A stretch of DNA of 64,000 nucleotides from Phycisphaerae bacterium (GCA_035275405.1 DATEMU010000003.1:868001-932000); one strand, 5' to 3'; counted from the first letter of the stretch, positions 28,377 to 37,239 are shown. The notes: a model not told the origin generated them from the letters alone. Numbers and translations: made by a program.

Positions 28377-29725
28377 TGGCGGTGGTCCTCCTGCGCATTC
28401 TTCTTTGCCGGTGCTGTAGTTGTCGGCTGATAGAGGGGTGCATTCGATTCCACTTCTCGCCATTCCACGGGTTCAGCGACCATTCCTGCGGCGTGATCGT
28501 ACCAACCGGGATCTTGATAGCTCGTGATGTCCGAGCGAACTTTCAGCACGGTCATCATCCCGCCCATGTCGATCGTGGCAAACGGGCCTTTTCCGCCGAC
28601 CATCGCGACGGTATTCCACGGCTGCTTCATGGCGTGCTCCATGCTCATGCCGCCCGTCCCCATCGTCATGTAATCGGGTACCAGCCGGCGGATCTTCGGC
28701 TCCAGGTCGTCGGTCTTCACGGCGATCATGTTCGGGAACCCGTGACCCATCTGGTTCATGATGTGATGCGTCATGTGGCAGTGCAGCGCCCAGTCGCCCG
28801 GCGCGTCGGCGACGAATTCGATGTTTCGCGTGCTGCCTACGGGCACCAGGACGGTCGTCTCCGGCCACTGCGCCGACTCGGGGATCGCCCCGCCGTCGGT
28901 GGCGGTAATCCGGAACTGATAGCCGTGCAGGTGAATCGGATGGTGACTCATCGCACTGAGGTTGCCGATGCGGATGCGGACGCGGTCACCCTGCTTCACG
29001 ATCAACGGCTCCGTGCCAGGGAATGCCCGGCTGTTAAACGTGAGGATGTTGAACTCGGTCATTTCCAGCGGATTCGGTCGCCCCGTTCCCGCGTCGATGC
29101 GCCACTCGGTCAACATGATGGCGAAGTCGCGGTCGATGGGCGGATCGGGTCGATGCCGCGGGTGGATGATGAACAACCCCATCAGACCCATGCTCATCTG
29201 AACCATCTCATCGAAATGCGGGTGGTACATGTGCGTGCCGTGCTGCCGCAGCGTGAACTCATACTTGAACGTCTCGCCGGGCTTGATCGGCTTCTGATTG
29301 AGGCCAGACACACCGTCCATGCCATTGGGCAGCAGAATTCCGTGCCAGTGGACGCTGGTCGGCTCGGGCAGGTTGTTGGTCACATAGATGCGCACCCGGT
29401 CACCTTCAACCACTTCAATCGTCGGGCCTGGGGTTTGGCCGTTATAACCCCAGCAGTTCAACATCAGACCGGGCATGAACTCTCGCTGCACTGGCTCAGC
29501 AACCAGGTGAAAAACCTTGACGCCATCTACCAGCTTCCAGGGCAGCGTGTTACCGTTAGGTGTGAGTACTGGCGTGTAAGGCAGATCACCGCCATGCCCG
29601 TCCTGGGAGTCGGATCGAACCGGCGGAGGCGCATCAGCTCGTGCCTGCTCCGCGGCGCTAAGAAGTCCACGTCCGGCCGTCACAACGGCGGCGCTTGAAA
29701 CGATCATCTCTCGTCGCGTGATCAT
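28373..29725 (-). CDS. multicopper oxidase (CopA/CotA-like)
   Basis: 450 aa from ATG 29725, giving a Tat-like signal (ITRREM + hydrophobic run). The four copper motifs are present: HWHG (near VHWHGILLPNG), YHPHF, HHPIHLHGYQF and HCHMTHHIMNQMG (T1 Cys with trailing Met). Met-rich stretches (MGTGGMSMEHAM) follow the style of periplasmic Cu(I) oxidases. It should oxidise Cu(I) to the less toxic Cu(II) in the periplasm. Start overlaps the TolC stop (TGATG), and its own stop overlaps the next start, so all three are one operon. Confidence 0.93.
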   Translation of the reverse strand: MITRREMIVSSAAVVTAGRGLLSAAEQARADAPPPVRSDSQDGHGGDLPYTPVLTPNGNTLPWKLVDGVKVFHLVAEPVQREFMPGLMLNCWGYNGQTPGPTIEVVEGDRVRIYVTNNLPEPTSVHWHGILLPNGMDGVSGLNQKPIKPGETFKYEFTLRQHGTHMYHPHFDEMVQMSMGLMGLFIIHPRHRPDPPIDRDFAIMLTEWRIDAGTGRPNPLEMTEFNILTFNSRAFPGTEPLIVKQGDRVRIRIGNLSAMSHHPIHLHGYQFRITATDGGAIPESAQWPETTVLVPVGSTRNIEFVADAPGDWALHCHMTHHIMNQMGHGFPNMIAVKTDDLEPKIRRLVPDYMTMGTGGMSMEHAMKQPWNTVAMVGGKGPFATIDMGGMMTVLKVRSDITSYQDPGWYDHAAGMVAEPVEWREVESNAPLYQPTTTAPAKKNAQEDHRH

Positions 29726-31185
29726 CAGTGACCTCCGTGGCCATGCTCTTGAGTTTGTCGCTCCGGTTCGTGGGATTGTTGCCCGGAGGGCTCCGTCCCT
29801 GTCGGTTGCATAGTTGGCGAACTTGTCGGCAAACGCCCGCCCACCACCCGCTCCAACTCCGCGCGGGACACCCAATAGTTACGTAATGATTCGATGTACT
29901 GGCGCCCAGCATCAAGCTGTGCCTGTCGTGCCTGGAGCAATTGAATCGGCCCGATCTGCATGGCGTTGTAATGAAGCTGCGACTCCTGGACGATTCGCTC
30001 GCGCAAGGGCAGCGTGATCTGCTGGTAGCGCTCTGCCAGCCGGCGCGCCGCGAACATGCTCTCCTTTGCGACGCGAACTTCGGAGCGAATCTGTGCTGAC
30101 AGCGCTGCAAAATGTTGCTGACTCTGTCGCCACATCGCCTCGGCGCGGGCCAAAGCAGGCTGTCCCTGATTGAATAGAGGCAACGTGATTTCGAGCGACG
30201 GCCCCGCCGTACCAATGCCTTCTGGCTCGCGCTCGTAGTGGCCGCCGATGTCCAGTTGAGTAACCCCGCCTGCCGCTCGCCGCAGGCGTGCAAGGCCCAG
30301 TGACTGTGCGACCGCTTCGATTTCTTGGCGGGCCTGAGAAAGTTCCAGACGTTGGGAGACCGCGAGAGACTCAAGATCATCAGGGGAAAGCTCCGGTTCC
30401 GGCAGATCGGGCAAGCGCCCGGCGATTTGCCACCGATCGGCATCTTCGCCCCACAAACCCATAAACCCGTTTAGTCGCTCGCGCAGCGTGCGCACCTCAC
30501 CTTCGGACAGCGAAAGCTCTGCCATCGTTTGCTCGCGCAGCGCCTGTTCATTGCTTCGATCCAGCTCGCTGATGTTTCCAGCCTGGAATTGTCGGCTGGC
30601 TAATTCGGCCGATGCCTCGGTCGCTTGTGCAGCAGTGGCGCGCAACTCGCGAAGTTGCTTGGCGCCCTGAAGAGTGTAGAAGGCGCATCGCACCTGCGCG
30701 GCGTGTTCCACCACCGTTGAGGCGACGCGGGACTTGACCCGCTCAAATTCCGCCTCGGCCGCGCGCTTGCGCAGCGGGAGAATGAAGATGTCCAGAAAGT
30801 TCAGAACCACGTCAGCTTCAAAGGGCGTTGCGGGCCGGGCAGGAAAGCGGACCTGGCCAATGAAGACTGGGTTTTGAAGCAGTCCGGCTTTCACGAGATC
30901 GGCTTGGGCGACGCCGAGTTCTTCGTACGTTGCCTGAAGCCGTCGGTTGTTGAGCAGAGCCACCTGCACGCACTGGTCTGCGCTTAAGTCCAGAGTCAAG
31001 AGCTCTCGGACGGATTCGGTCGCCGCGGCATCGGCGTCCGTGGCCTGATTCCAGATGATTCGCTGGCCGATCCGTTCCCGCACGGCGTCTTGCACCGCAC
31101 CGAATCCGGCCTCGCGCGGTACGTTCGCGCAGCCGGCAATCAGGCAGGCGAACCCGGCTGTGATTCCTCCGCCCCGCGCTTTCAT
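29725..31185 (-). CDS. TolC-family outer-membrane lipoprotein
   Basis: 486 aa with lipobox LIAGC (about residue 19). Two OEP repeats: LLNNRRLQATYEELGVAQADLVKAGLLQNP in the first, and LEITLPLFNQGQPALARAEAM opening the second. The C-terminal His/Gly-rich tail (QTQEHGHGGH) is unusual. It starts the TolC-oxidase-DUF2231 operon and probably serves the CusBA pump further upstream on the same strand. Confidence 0.9.
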   Translation of the reverse strand: MKARGGGITAGFACLIAGCANVPREAGFGAVQDAVRERIGQRIIWNQATDADAAATESVRELLTLDLSADQCVQVALLNNRRLQATYEELGVAQADLVKAGLLQNPVFIGQVRFPARPATPFEADVVLNFLDIFILPLRKRAAEAEFERVKSRVASTVVEHAAQVRCAFYTLQGAKQLRELRATAAQATEASAELASRQFQAGNISELDRSNEQALREQTMAELSLSEGEVRTLRERLNGFMGLWGEDADRWQIAGRLPDLPEPELSPDDLESLAVSQRLELSQARQEIEAVAQSLGLARLRRAAGGVTQLDIGGHYEREPEGIGTAGPSLEITLPLFNQGQPALARAEAMWRQSQQHFAALSAQIRSEVRVAKESMFAARRLAERYQQITLPLRERIVQESQLHYNAMQIGPIQLLQARQAQLDAGRQYIESLRNYWVSRAELERVVGGRLPTSSPTMQPTGTEPSGQQSHEPERQTQEHGHGGH

Positions 31186-31288
31186 TTGCTCTCTCGATCA
31201 ATCAGGATTGCACCGATGCCCCTCGTCATTCGCGCGCATTCGGCGTTCCGGAAAAACATGGGCGAAGGCATCAACGACGACATTTGCA

Positions 31289-31528
31289 TCACTTTTTCGG
31301 CACGAGTTCCATCCCGCACTTCGGGCACTTGCCGGGGGACCCCTGCTGCACCTCTGGATGCATCGGGCACGTATACACAACAGTAGCGCCGCTGTTCGGA
31401 GGCGATTCCGACTTGACGCCTCCGCTACCACCGCCGGATCCGCAGCACCCGCCGGTGCTTTGGGAGCAAGCCACGGGCATGAAGATGCCGGCACTCAAAA
31501 CAACCATGGCGACGAATTTGCGAATCAT
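31289..31528 (-). CDS. HMBD small lipoprotein
   Basis: 79 aa with signal peptide and lipobox PVACS, a Gly/Cys linker (GGCCGSGGG), and one heavy-metal-binding domain: [28 protein letters not shown]. The Cys pairs and His suit Cu/Ag binding in the periplasm. Strong RBS GGAGG. Likely a metal shuttle to TolC/CusB components. Confidence 0.87.
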   Translation of the reverse strand: MIRKFVAMVVLSAGIFMPVACSQSTGGCCGSGGGSGGVKSESPPNSGATVVYTCPMHPEVQQGSPGKCPKCGMELVPKK

Positions 31529-31842
31529 GCAACCTCCATTCAGGTATCGCCAACATTATCTCAACTGGACCGCCTAATTTAGCTGATCGTCGCCCTTTCA
31601 GCGTCCGCGGCCCAGACCGGCTCCCGCACGAACGGGAGGCGCGGTGCCGTCGGGCCTGCGCAGATCATCCGCGCGGGGGGCGGCGGATCGCACAGTTTCG
31701 AGCCACGTGGTTGCGCGTCCAGTCTGCGGTACTATTCGGCACCCTGGTGACGCGTGATGGTGCAGCGTTGCAACTCGCTCGCCGGCCGCTCTCCATGTCG
31801 ATGGGATCGCTCAATCTTATTTGGTGAGCAGTTTTCATGGGT
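31529..31842. other. intergenic region
   Basis: It carries the leader and ribosome-binding site (GGAGGTTGC) of the HMBD lipoprotein gene. No protein- or RNA-like feature was seen in the remainder. Confidence 0.3.
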
Positions 31843-32082
31843 TCATCCACACTGCCGATGTACGATGCCATCGAGAAGCCCAGCGATTCCCATGAGGGAC
31901 AGCACGATCGCATCATTGAATAGATGTTGCTCGCTGAGGCCGAGGAACGTGCCGCCGCGCAGCGCCGCCATCCAGGCGCCCAAAAGGGCCAGGAACGCCA
32001 GCGTTCCCGCGACACGCGCGCCGACAATGGCGAACATGCCCATCCAGCGATTATCGAAGGACAACATTCGCATAGAGTTCAT
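31843..32082 (-). CDS. small membrane protein (IVHR family, copy 1)
   Basis: 79 aa with two hydrophobic segments (about 17-40 and 55-72), ending GIAGLLDGIVHRQCG. The C-terminal segment is matched by the 58-aa protein at 33835-34011 (GIAALIDAIVHRERTSS). In both places it directly follows a copper-storage (Csp-like) frame, so the pair was duplicated as a unit. Function unknown. Confidence 0.65.
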   Translation of the reverse strand: MNSMRMLSFDNRWMGMFAIVGARVAGTLAFLALLGAWMAALRGGTFLGLSEQHLFNDAIVLSLMGIAGLLDGIVHRQCG

Positions 32083-32085
32083 CGA

Positions 32086-32271
32086 TCAGACCGTCGCCCC
32101 CGCCATCTTCCCACACGACTGGGCGCACTTGCGGCACACCTGCGCGCAGGTCTTCATTTGCTGATCCCCGTTAGCGATACGGTCGCAATCGGCAAGCAAG
32201 AACACACACGGAAGCCCGAACGCTATATAGGCCACCAGCCGCACGCATCCGTTCGTCAGAAACATTCGCAT
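32086..32271 (-). CDS. 5'-truncated Csp-like copper-binding protein
   Basis: 61 aa. Residues from about 27 on (ADCDRIANGDQQM, then CAQVCRKCAQSCGKMAGA) are nearly identical to the last 35 residues of the complete 16-Cys protein at 34015-34371. The first 26 residues are instead a hydrophobic segment. It has its own AGGAG 8 nt before the ATG, so it may be expressed as a membrane-tethered fragment rather than being dead. It keeps five of the family's Cys in the tail. Confidence 0.65.
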   Translation of the reverse strand: MRMFLTNGCVRLVAYIAFGLPCVFLLADCDRIANGDQQMKTCAQVCRKCAQSCGKMAGATV

Positions 32272-32293
32272 CGACGCACTCCTGAACGCCGCT

Positions 32294-32419
32294 TCACTTC
32301 ATTCGCCCGCACATTGGACATCGCTCCATCGCCAGGAACCCGATGGCCGCGATGATCGCTGCCACCAGCACTACCACTGCGGCACCGATCAGCACTCCGC
32401 GCCAGAAGCGGTCCTTCAC
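32294..32419 (-). CDS. 41-aa single-TM protein with C-terminal CxxC
   Basis: GTG start at 32419 preceded by GGGAG. One TM helix (about 8-30) and a tail ERCPMCGRMK with CPMC. Too short for any domain; the CxxC beside Met suggests Cu handling at the membrane. Lies between the DUF2314 gene and the truncated Csp. Confidence 0.55.
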   Translation of the reverse strand: MKDRFWRGVLIGAAVVVLVAAIIAAIGFLAMERCPMCGRMK

Positions 32420-32462
32420 GGCTGTGTCTCCCGCGGGCGCACGGCCACGCACTGGCCAGCGT

Positions 32463-33503
32463 TTACGGGCGTGACGGAGCTTGAGCCTTCGCGGCTTCCG
32501 CGAGGACCTTCTGGGTGAAGCCGCCTTGGGGCTGCTTATCGGGGCCGACGTAGAGCCAGTCGTCCACGTCATCAAGTTTGATGTGCAGGTCCTGGCCGAA
32601 CTCGAAGCCCTTTAGATCGACGGTCGCGTTAGCCAGCGTGCCATGCACCAGCTTGTCATCGATGTCGCTGATGGAGAGCCACGCGTATTCGGCGTTTTCG
32701 CCCTCCACGAGTCGGCCTTTGACAGCGAAGCGCTGGCCGGTCTTTTCACGAAAAGCGCGGACGAATTCCGGCCAGCGCTTCTTCGCCTCGTCTTCGGCCG
32801 CCTTCAAGCGCGGGTCATCATCGCGGATGAAGATGGTCGCCGGCTCGGTCAACGCCGACACGAAGCTTTGAAGGGGATCGTCTCCCTTGAGCGTTTCGGC
32901 CAGCGCCGCGTCATAGGGCAAAACACTGTCCGTGTCGGGGTTGCAAATCGCCAGCGTGTCCGGTCCGGCCAGGGCCACGGCCATTTTGCCGATCTGCTGG
33001 TAGGCCTTCTTCAGGTCACCCTCCTGTTCCGCCCAATCAATGGAAAGCCAGGCACGGTGTTCACGGATGGCCCTGGCCAATTGGCGGTCCTTCGTCTCGT
33101 CAGCCAGCTTGTAGGCATTCTTGAAGTAGGGCTCGGAGATGCTGTTGATGACAAACCTGCCCGCGTCGAGCTTGACCAGATAGTAAGGCGGCTTGGCCAC
33201 GACGAAATGGGCCGCGTTTTCATCGTGCACATGCGAGATGCCGACGGCCTTCGTGATGGTGTTGGCCAACGAATGCTCGTCGAGTGGCCGCGGTTCACGA
33301 AGCAGCAGCACAAGGCACACGAGGCGATCCTCGTCTTTCGGCGGCGCCGGCGCCGGAGTGTCGTGGGCCTTCTTGTGTGCGTCTTGCGCAGCGGCGCGAG
33401 CGACGAACGGCGTCGCACTCGTAAGCGTCAGCAGCAGGCAGGCCGCCTCGGTGATCCATAGCGGCAAGCGCTCGTTGGGGCGGTGACTCCGATAGATCTT
33501 CAT
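32463..33503 (-). CDS. secreted DUF2314 protein
   Basis: 346 aa with a cleavable signal peptide (about 1-38). The middle has a stretch rich in His and Lys (AHKKAHDTPAPAPPKDED) and an alpha/beta domain (about 55-215). The C-terminal ~70 residues (YAWLSISDIDDKLVHGTLAN to DDWLYV) fit DUF2314. The domain's function is not established. Follows the His/Tyr-rich gene by 11 nt. Confidence 0.75.
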   Translation of the reverse strand: MKIYRSHRPNERLPLWITEAACLLLTLTSATPFVARAAAQDAHKKAHDTPAPAPPKDEDRLVCLVLLLREPRPLDEHSLANTITKAVGISHVHDENAAHFVVAKPPYYLVKLDAGRFVINSISEPYFKNAYKLADETKDRQLARAIREHRAWLSIDWAEQEGDLKKAYQQIGKMAVALAGPDTLAICNPDTDSVLPYDAALAETLKGDDPLQSFVSALTEPATIFIRDDDPRLKAAEDEAKKRWPEFVRAFREKTGQRFAVKGRLVEGENAEYAWLSISDIDDKLVHGTLANATVDLKGFEFGQDLHIKLDDVDDWLYVGPDKQPQGGFTQKVLAEAAKAQAPSRP

Positions 33504-33514
33504 TTGGCTCTCCT

Positions 33515-33838
33515 CTAGCGATGGCGGTTGTGACTGCGGCTTCGGCCGATATTGAGTTCGAACAAAGGCCGATAGGTCTGCCGGTGATAGTCGTGACGAT
33601 CGGAATAATAGATGCTGGAACGCGGATAGATCGGACGAGTTTCAAACCGGTAGTAATCGTGGTCGGAAGACCACCCATAGCCGTGGTCGCCAGAGCGGTA
33701 ATAGCCGGAATAGCCCCGCGGCGCGTAGTGATGACCGGTCGATCCGCCTTCGTGGTGCTGCATTGCCGCGGCCGCGGCTGCGGCGCCACATGCTGCGATC
33801 AGAAACGCGAGCGACAGGACGAGTGAAGACGTTTTCAT
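33515..33838 (-). CDS. secreted His/Tyr/Arg-rich protein
   Basis: 107 aa from ATG 33838, which overlaps the preceding stop (ATGA). Signal peptide (about 1-24), then low-complexity sequence with abundant His, Tyr, Ser and Arg (HHEGGSTGHHYAPRGYSGYY, DHDYYRFETRPIYPRSS), ending SHNRHR. Relatives by composition lie at 19215-19562 and in the remnant at 16044-16178. Possibly metal-binding or surface-associated. Confidence 0.72.
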   Translation of the reverse strand: MKTSSLVLSLAFLIAACGAAAAAAAMQHHEGGSTGHHYAPRGYSGYYRSGDHGYGWSSDHDYYRFETRPIYPRSSIYYSDRHDYHRQTYRPLFELNIGRSRSHNRHR

Positions 33839-34011
33839 GAGCTGGTCCTTTCCCGATGGACGATGGCATCGATCAGCGCGGCGATCCCGAGCAGCGCCAG
33901 CAGCGCCAACATGGGCAACTCCCGCCCGACGATCACCATCGTGTGAGCGGCCCTTTCGGCGCGCACCCCGACATAGCTCGCCGGAGACGTTGATGGCGCG
34001 GTGGAGTTCAT
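33835..34011 (-). CDS. 58-aa small membrane protein (IVHR family, copy 2)
   Basis: The ATG lies 3 nt after the Csp stop, and its own stop overlaps the next start. One TM helix (about 32-50), ending GIAALIDAIVHRERTSS, shared with the 79-aa protein at 31843-32082. The conserved position after Csp suggests a functional pairing, perhaps recruitment of the copper store to the membrane (inference). Confidence 0.65.
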   Translation of the reverse strand: MNSTAPSTSPASYVGVRAERAAHTMVIVGRELPMLALLALLGIAALIDAIVHRERTSS

Positions 34012-34014
34012 GGG

Positions 34015-34371
34015 TCAGACTCCCGCGCCGGCCATCTTTTCGCACGACTGGGCGCACTTGCGACACACCTGCGCGCACTGCTCCATCTGCTGGTTCCCGT
34101 TGGCGACACGGTCGCAATCGTCGGCGCAGGCGGTGCAGAGCTCCGCGCACTCGCGGCAGATGAGACTGTGGTGATGCGACGCCCGGCTCATAAACCGGGC
34201 CGCGGTCCCGCAGATGTCGGCGCAGTCCTGTAGGAGAACTTGATGCTCGGCCGACGCATGTTCGCCTCCAAGCTGGAGGCAATGAGTGGCAGTGCGGTGA
34301 CAAATGTCGGCGCACTCGTAGCACTTTCGAGCGCATTCTTGAAGTTCCGGGTTGTTCATTTGATGAGGCAT
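34015..34371 (-). CDS. four-helix-bundle copper-storage protein (Csp-like, DUF326)
   Basis: Start ATG 34371, chosen for AGGAG 7 nt upstream. 118 aa with 16 Cys and several His arranged in C-x3-C / C-x2-C periodicity along helices (ECARKCYECADICHRTATHC, DCADICGTAARFM, ICRECAELCTACADDCDR, CAQVCRKCAQSC). This is the Csp pattern, in which Cys line the bundle core and store many Cu(I). No signal peptide, so it acts in the cytosol like Csp3. A truncated duplicate is at 32086-32271. Confidence 0.9.
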   Translation of the reverse strand: MPHQMNNPELQECARKCYECADICHRTATHCLQLGGEHASAEHQVLLQDCADICGTAARFMSRASHHHSLICRECAELCTACADDCDRVANGNQQMEQCAQVCRKCAQSCEKMAGAGV

Positions 34372-34554
34372 GAATAAGCTCCTGCGACCGAGTGCCAATT
34401 GGCAATTCTTCGGAACCGCGCTGGCACGAAGGTTCACCAATAGTAGATGCACCGCCTCAATGTTTTCTTCTTGACGGTTTGCGATAAATCCAACGTTATT
34501 TCATCGTCATCCAGAATTTAGCCCAATGTACGCGACAACCATGCTGTCTCCTGT

Positions 34555-34950
34555 TTATTCGCTCGCGCGGCCACGATTGCCACCAGTTGCAGGGGCCTCC
34601 GGTGACGCGGCCGGGATCGGTGGAAGGCATCGGTCGCAGGGTTGCCCTGCAGGTGCGCACCGAACGCAGCGAATCATGACCTTGCCGTCGCCACCCTCAT
34701 AGAAAGCGACGTCGGTCTTGCACTCCTCACAACGGTGCCGCTGAATGTACTTGTACCGCCGGTGCTTCGGCGAGCCTGTTAAGACCCGGACCGTCTCGTC
34801 ATAGCAGAGTTGACAACGGAGGCGATGCCCCTCGCCTGCCGGAATGACCTCGTGCACGACTTTCGACTCCGGTTGCCGACAACCAGCCAGTGCGAGCAAA
34901 CCGATGGCAAGGCCACCGAATCGCAACCATCGGATCAGGAAGTTATTCAT
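34555..34950 (-). CDS. small CxxC lipoprotein (copy 1)
   Basis: 131 aa from ATG 34950 (lipobox ALAGC). The mature part has CQLCYDE, HRCEECKTDV, IRCVRCAPAGQPCDRCLPP: four Cys pairs, probably zinc-ribbon-like or Cu-binding. Closely resembles the lipoprotein at 36898-37239, including the closing PAGxxCDxCLPP. The start overlaps the methyltransferase stop by 8 nt. Confidence 0.8.
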   Translation of the reverse strand: MNNFLIRWLRFGGLAIGLLALAGCRQPESKVVHEVIPAGEGHRLRCQLCYDETVRVLTGSPKHRRYKYIQRHRCEECKTDVAFYEGGDGKVMIRCVRCAPAGQPCDRCLPPIPAASPEAPATGGNRGRASE

Positions 34951-35566
34951 GGCACTCCTCCACGGATGAAATCGCGGACCTCGGCTTTCGTCCGCGTATC
35001 GCAAGGATGATGTCGAGATAGACGCTATCGATGCTCGTGATCTCAAACCCCGCCTTGAGGACGTTGCTTACGGTGTCTCGATTCATCTCCGTGCCGAGTC
35101 GACGGGTCCACAGCGTCATCAGGTCCAGCGTCAGGCCGAAGATCGTGTTGCGGCTGCGGACATGCTCGATCATCAGCAGCTTGCCGCCCGGCCTCAGAAC
35201 TCGATACAGTTCCCTTAAGGCGCGAACAGGATCGGGCACCGAACAGAATGTACAGGAAGTGACTGCCATGTCGAATGAGGCATCGAGAAACGTGAGATCC
35301 ATCGCGTCCGCTTCGACCAGCTTCAAATCGCCATTGTATCTCTTCTGCCGTCTCTCCGCGCGACGGAGCATTTCGTTGCTGATGTCCACCGCCACGATCC
35401 GGCGACCTGGGGGAAATTGAGCGATGTCAACGCCGGTTCCAACGGCCACGAAGAGAATACGCCCCTCCATGTCGCGGAACAGCGTAGATTTGGCCGGCCC
35501 GCGGCGTAGTGTCGAGCCCTCGCACACATCGTAAAGCCTGGCGCGCAGATCCCATACTGAAGACAT
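34943..35566 (-). CDS. SAM-dependent methyltransferase (UbiE-like)
   Basis: 207 aa with class I motifs: ILFVAVGTGVDIAQFP (motif I, about 38-53), VAVDISNEML (post I), DASFDMAVTSCTFCSVPDP (motif II/IV) and LRPGGKLLMIEHVRS. Substrate unknown. It lies in a metal island, but the three-Cys pattern of ArsM is not apparent. It forms a tight run with the membrane protein and MgtC genes upstream. Confidence 0.85.
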   Translation of the reverse strand: MSSVWDLRARLYDVCEGSTLRRGPAKSTLFRDMEGRILFVAVGTGVDIAQFPPGRRIVAVDISNEMLRRAERRQKRYNGDLKLVEADAMDLTFLDASFDMAVTSCTFCSVPDPVRALRELYRVLRPGGKLLMIEHVRSRNTIFGLTLDLMTLWTRRLGTEMNRDTVSNVLKAGFEITSIDSVYLDIILAIRGRKPRSAISSVEECHE

Positions 35567-35569
35567 CGC

Positions 35570-36031
35570 TCACCTCAATCGACATGAGTAGATTTCGCAC
35601 AAGGATCGCTTCACCTTCGCGCCGTAAATTGCTACATAAATGAACATGGCCGCCCCAAAGCACGCCCCAAGTAAGATTGCCGTAGCGCCGCTGGATTCGC
35701 AGCCGAACATGTGCAAGGTGCAAATGGACATTGGACTGACCATCCCGATGACCATGGAGGGTGTCATGGTTTCAATGGAGCCGAGTAGCGGCGCGGCGCA
35801 GAACGCCATCAGCATCTGGACCAACATCGTCGCGGCCATCCCGACGATGCATGTCACGGCAAAGTTCCAGCCCAATTGATGCAAGCCGTACATCACCAAT
35901 GTGGTAACGATCCCGACAGCAACTAAGAACAAAAGGTCGCCGATGCCAAACAGAGTGTTTCGCCATCGCTCTTCCAATCGGAATGATGGCCGCTTATGTA
36001 GCGCCCGATCATGGGCGGTTGTCGCGATCAT
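35570..36031 (-). CDS. four-TM membrane protein of unknown function
   Basis: 153 aa from ATG 36031, which overlaps the MgtC stop (ATGA). Several TM helices follow a 25-residue cytosolic N-terminus. The protein is Met-rich in the membrane part (GMAATMLVQMLMAF, ETMTPSMVIGMVSPMS), with Cys in CTLHMFGCESSG. It may move or bind a soft metal. I do not recognise a family. Confidence 0.65.
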   Translation of the reverse strand: MIATTAHDRALHKRPSFRLEERWRNTLFGIGDLLFLVAVGIVTTLVMYGLHQLGWNFAVTCIVGMAATMLVQMLMAFCAAPLLGSIETMTPSMVIGMVSPMSICTLHMFGCESSGATAILLGACFGAAMFIYVAIYGAKVKRSLCEIYSCRLR

Positions 36032-36759
36032 CGAGTTGGCTCCTGTGCCGGAGGCGAGGCCGGCGTCGCCGTTTCGACGATCCGACGCACGCAGGACAAC
36101 GCAGCAAGCGTCGCCAGAAAGCCGCGATGCTGGCGATGACGGACGCAACACCGAACCGACACGGCGCCGATCTCTTCAGTAGTGCATGCGAATGAGACAA
36201 GCTCGTCAGGAACTTGATGATCGTCGAGGATTTCTTGAATCAGCCAATGGGTTCTACCCTCACTGGGGTCGAAGTCGATCCGCATCGTGGCCCACTGGCA
36301 CCGACCGCAAAGAACAGACTCGATGGTGCGCTCGGCTGCCAACGTACCAACCACTAACAGTGTGAAGAGAACGCCCGCTGCGGCGTAGCCGCTGCCTAGC
36401 ACGACGCCGATGGCGGCGACTACCCAGATCGCTGCGGCCGTCGTGAATCCGGTCACCGCGCCTCGTCCGTGGATGATTGCGCCCGCGCCCAGGAACCCGA
36501 TGCCCGTCACGACTTGAGCGGCGATGCGGCCGGGGTCGGCGCGGTCGCCGGCGACCAGCAGGCTGGCCTGTGTGAAGATGCTCGCACCCAGACAAATGAG
36601 CATCATCGTTCGCAGGCCGGCAGGTTTCTGCCGCTTGCCTCGCTCCACACCGATCACGGCGCCGCATAGGATTGACAGAACAGCCACGATCACCCAGCAG
36701 TACTGGTGCGGCAGCAGACCGTGGATGGTGCCCATCCAGCCTGGGATTCCATCGTTCAT
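36028..36759 (-). CDS. MgtC/SapB family membrane protein
   Basis: 243 aa. The N-terminal ~150 residues are the MgtC/SapB membrane domain, with the signature GVERGKRQKPAGLRTMMLI and GIGFLGAGAIIHGRGAVTGFTTAAAIW. A soluble C-terminal domain (about 155-235) is ACT-like in length but contains several Cys (CGRCQW, SVRCCVR). Known relatives link to Mg2+ limitation, acid stress and membrane potential. Here it sits in a metal operon. Confidence 0.88.
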   Translation of the reverse strand: MNDGIPGWMGTIHGLLPHQYCWVIVAVLSILCGAVIGVERGKRQKPAGLRTMMLICLGASIFTQASLLVAGDRADPGRIAAQVVTGIGFLGAGAIIHGRGAVTGFTTAAAIWVVAAIGVVLGSGYAAAGVLFTLLVVGTLAAERTIESVLCGRCQWATMRIDFDPSEGRTHWLIQEILDDHQVPDELVSFACTTEEIGAVSVRCCVRHRQHRGFLATLAALSCVRRIVETATPASPPAQEPTR

Positions 36760-36897
36760 TATGCCGCTCCCTTAATCGCCCTAATGAATCTGATTGGTTC
36801 CACCGACATCAATCGCCTCGTCACAATCCGTAGCGCGCACGTCAAAAGCCAGTCTCGCTCGAATCACAACCGGAGCATGCGATCCGCAAAGGATAAT

Positions 36898-37239
36898 TCA
36901 CTGAACCGGCGCGTCCGGCGGTAAGCACAGGTCGCAATCCAACCCCGCAGGCGCGCACGTTTGACACTTGACCTTCAGTGTCCCCTTCTCGCGGTAAATC
37001 GACATTTCCGATTTACACTCGGGACATTGATGGGCCTTGACGATCACATTGAACATCGTGTCCGAGTGCGGCGCTTGGCGACGAATGGTGCTCACCTCGT
37101 CGTAGCACTTCTGGCATACAATCCGTGTTCCGGACTTAGCCTGAGCCATGCGGTGTTCGGGCCGTTCACATCCTGCAAACACGACACCGACCAGACAAGC
37201 TGCCACCAAACATGCTGAGTACTTCGTGAACCGGTACAT
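36898..37239 (-). CDS. small CxxC lipoprotein (copy 2)
   Basis: 113 aa from ATG 37239 (AGGAAAGGA upstream; an ATG at 37245 lies too close). Lipobox VFAGC. The mature region has VCQKCYDEV, HQCPECKSEM, VKCQTCAPAGLDCDLCLPP, the same Cys layout as the lipoprotein at 34555-34950. 31 nt downstream of the CusA gene, suggesting both lipoproteins bind exported Cu/Ag or support the efflux complex. Confidence 0.82.
   Translation of the reverse strand: MYRFTKYSACLVAACLVGVVFAGCERPEHRMAQAKSGTRIVCQKCYDEVSTIRRQAPHSDTMFNVIVKAHQCPECKSEMSIYREKGTLKVKCQTCAPAGLDCDLCLPPDAPVQ

Noticed and set aside
28331..29698. 455-aa + strand frame
   Set aside because: Antisense to the multicopper oxidase, whose four copper motifs prove the minus strand is coding.
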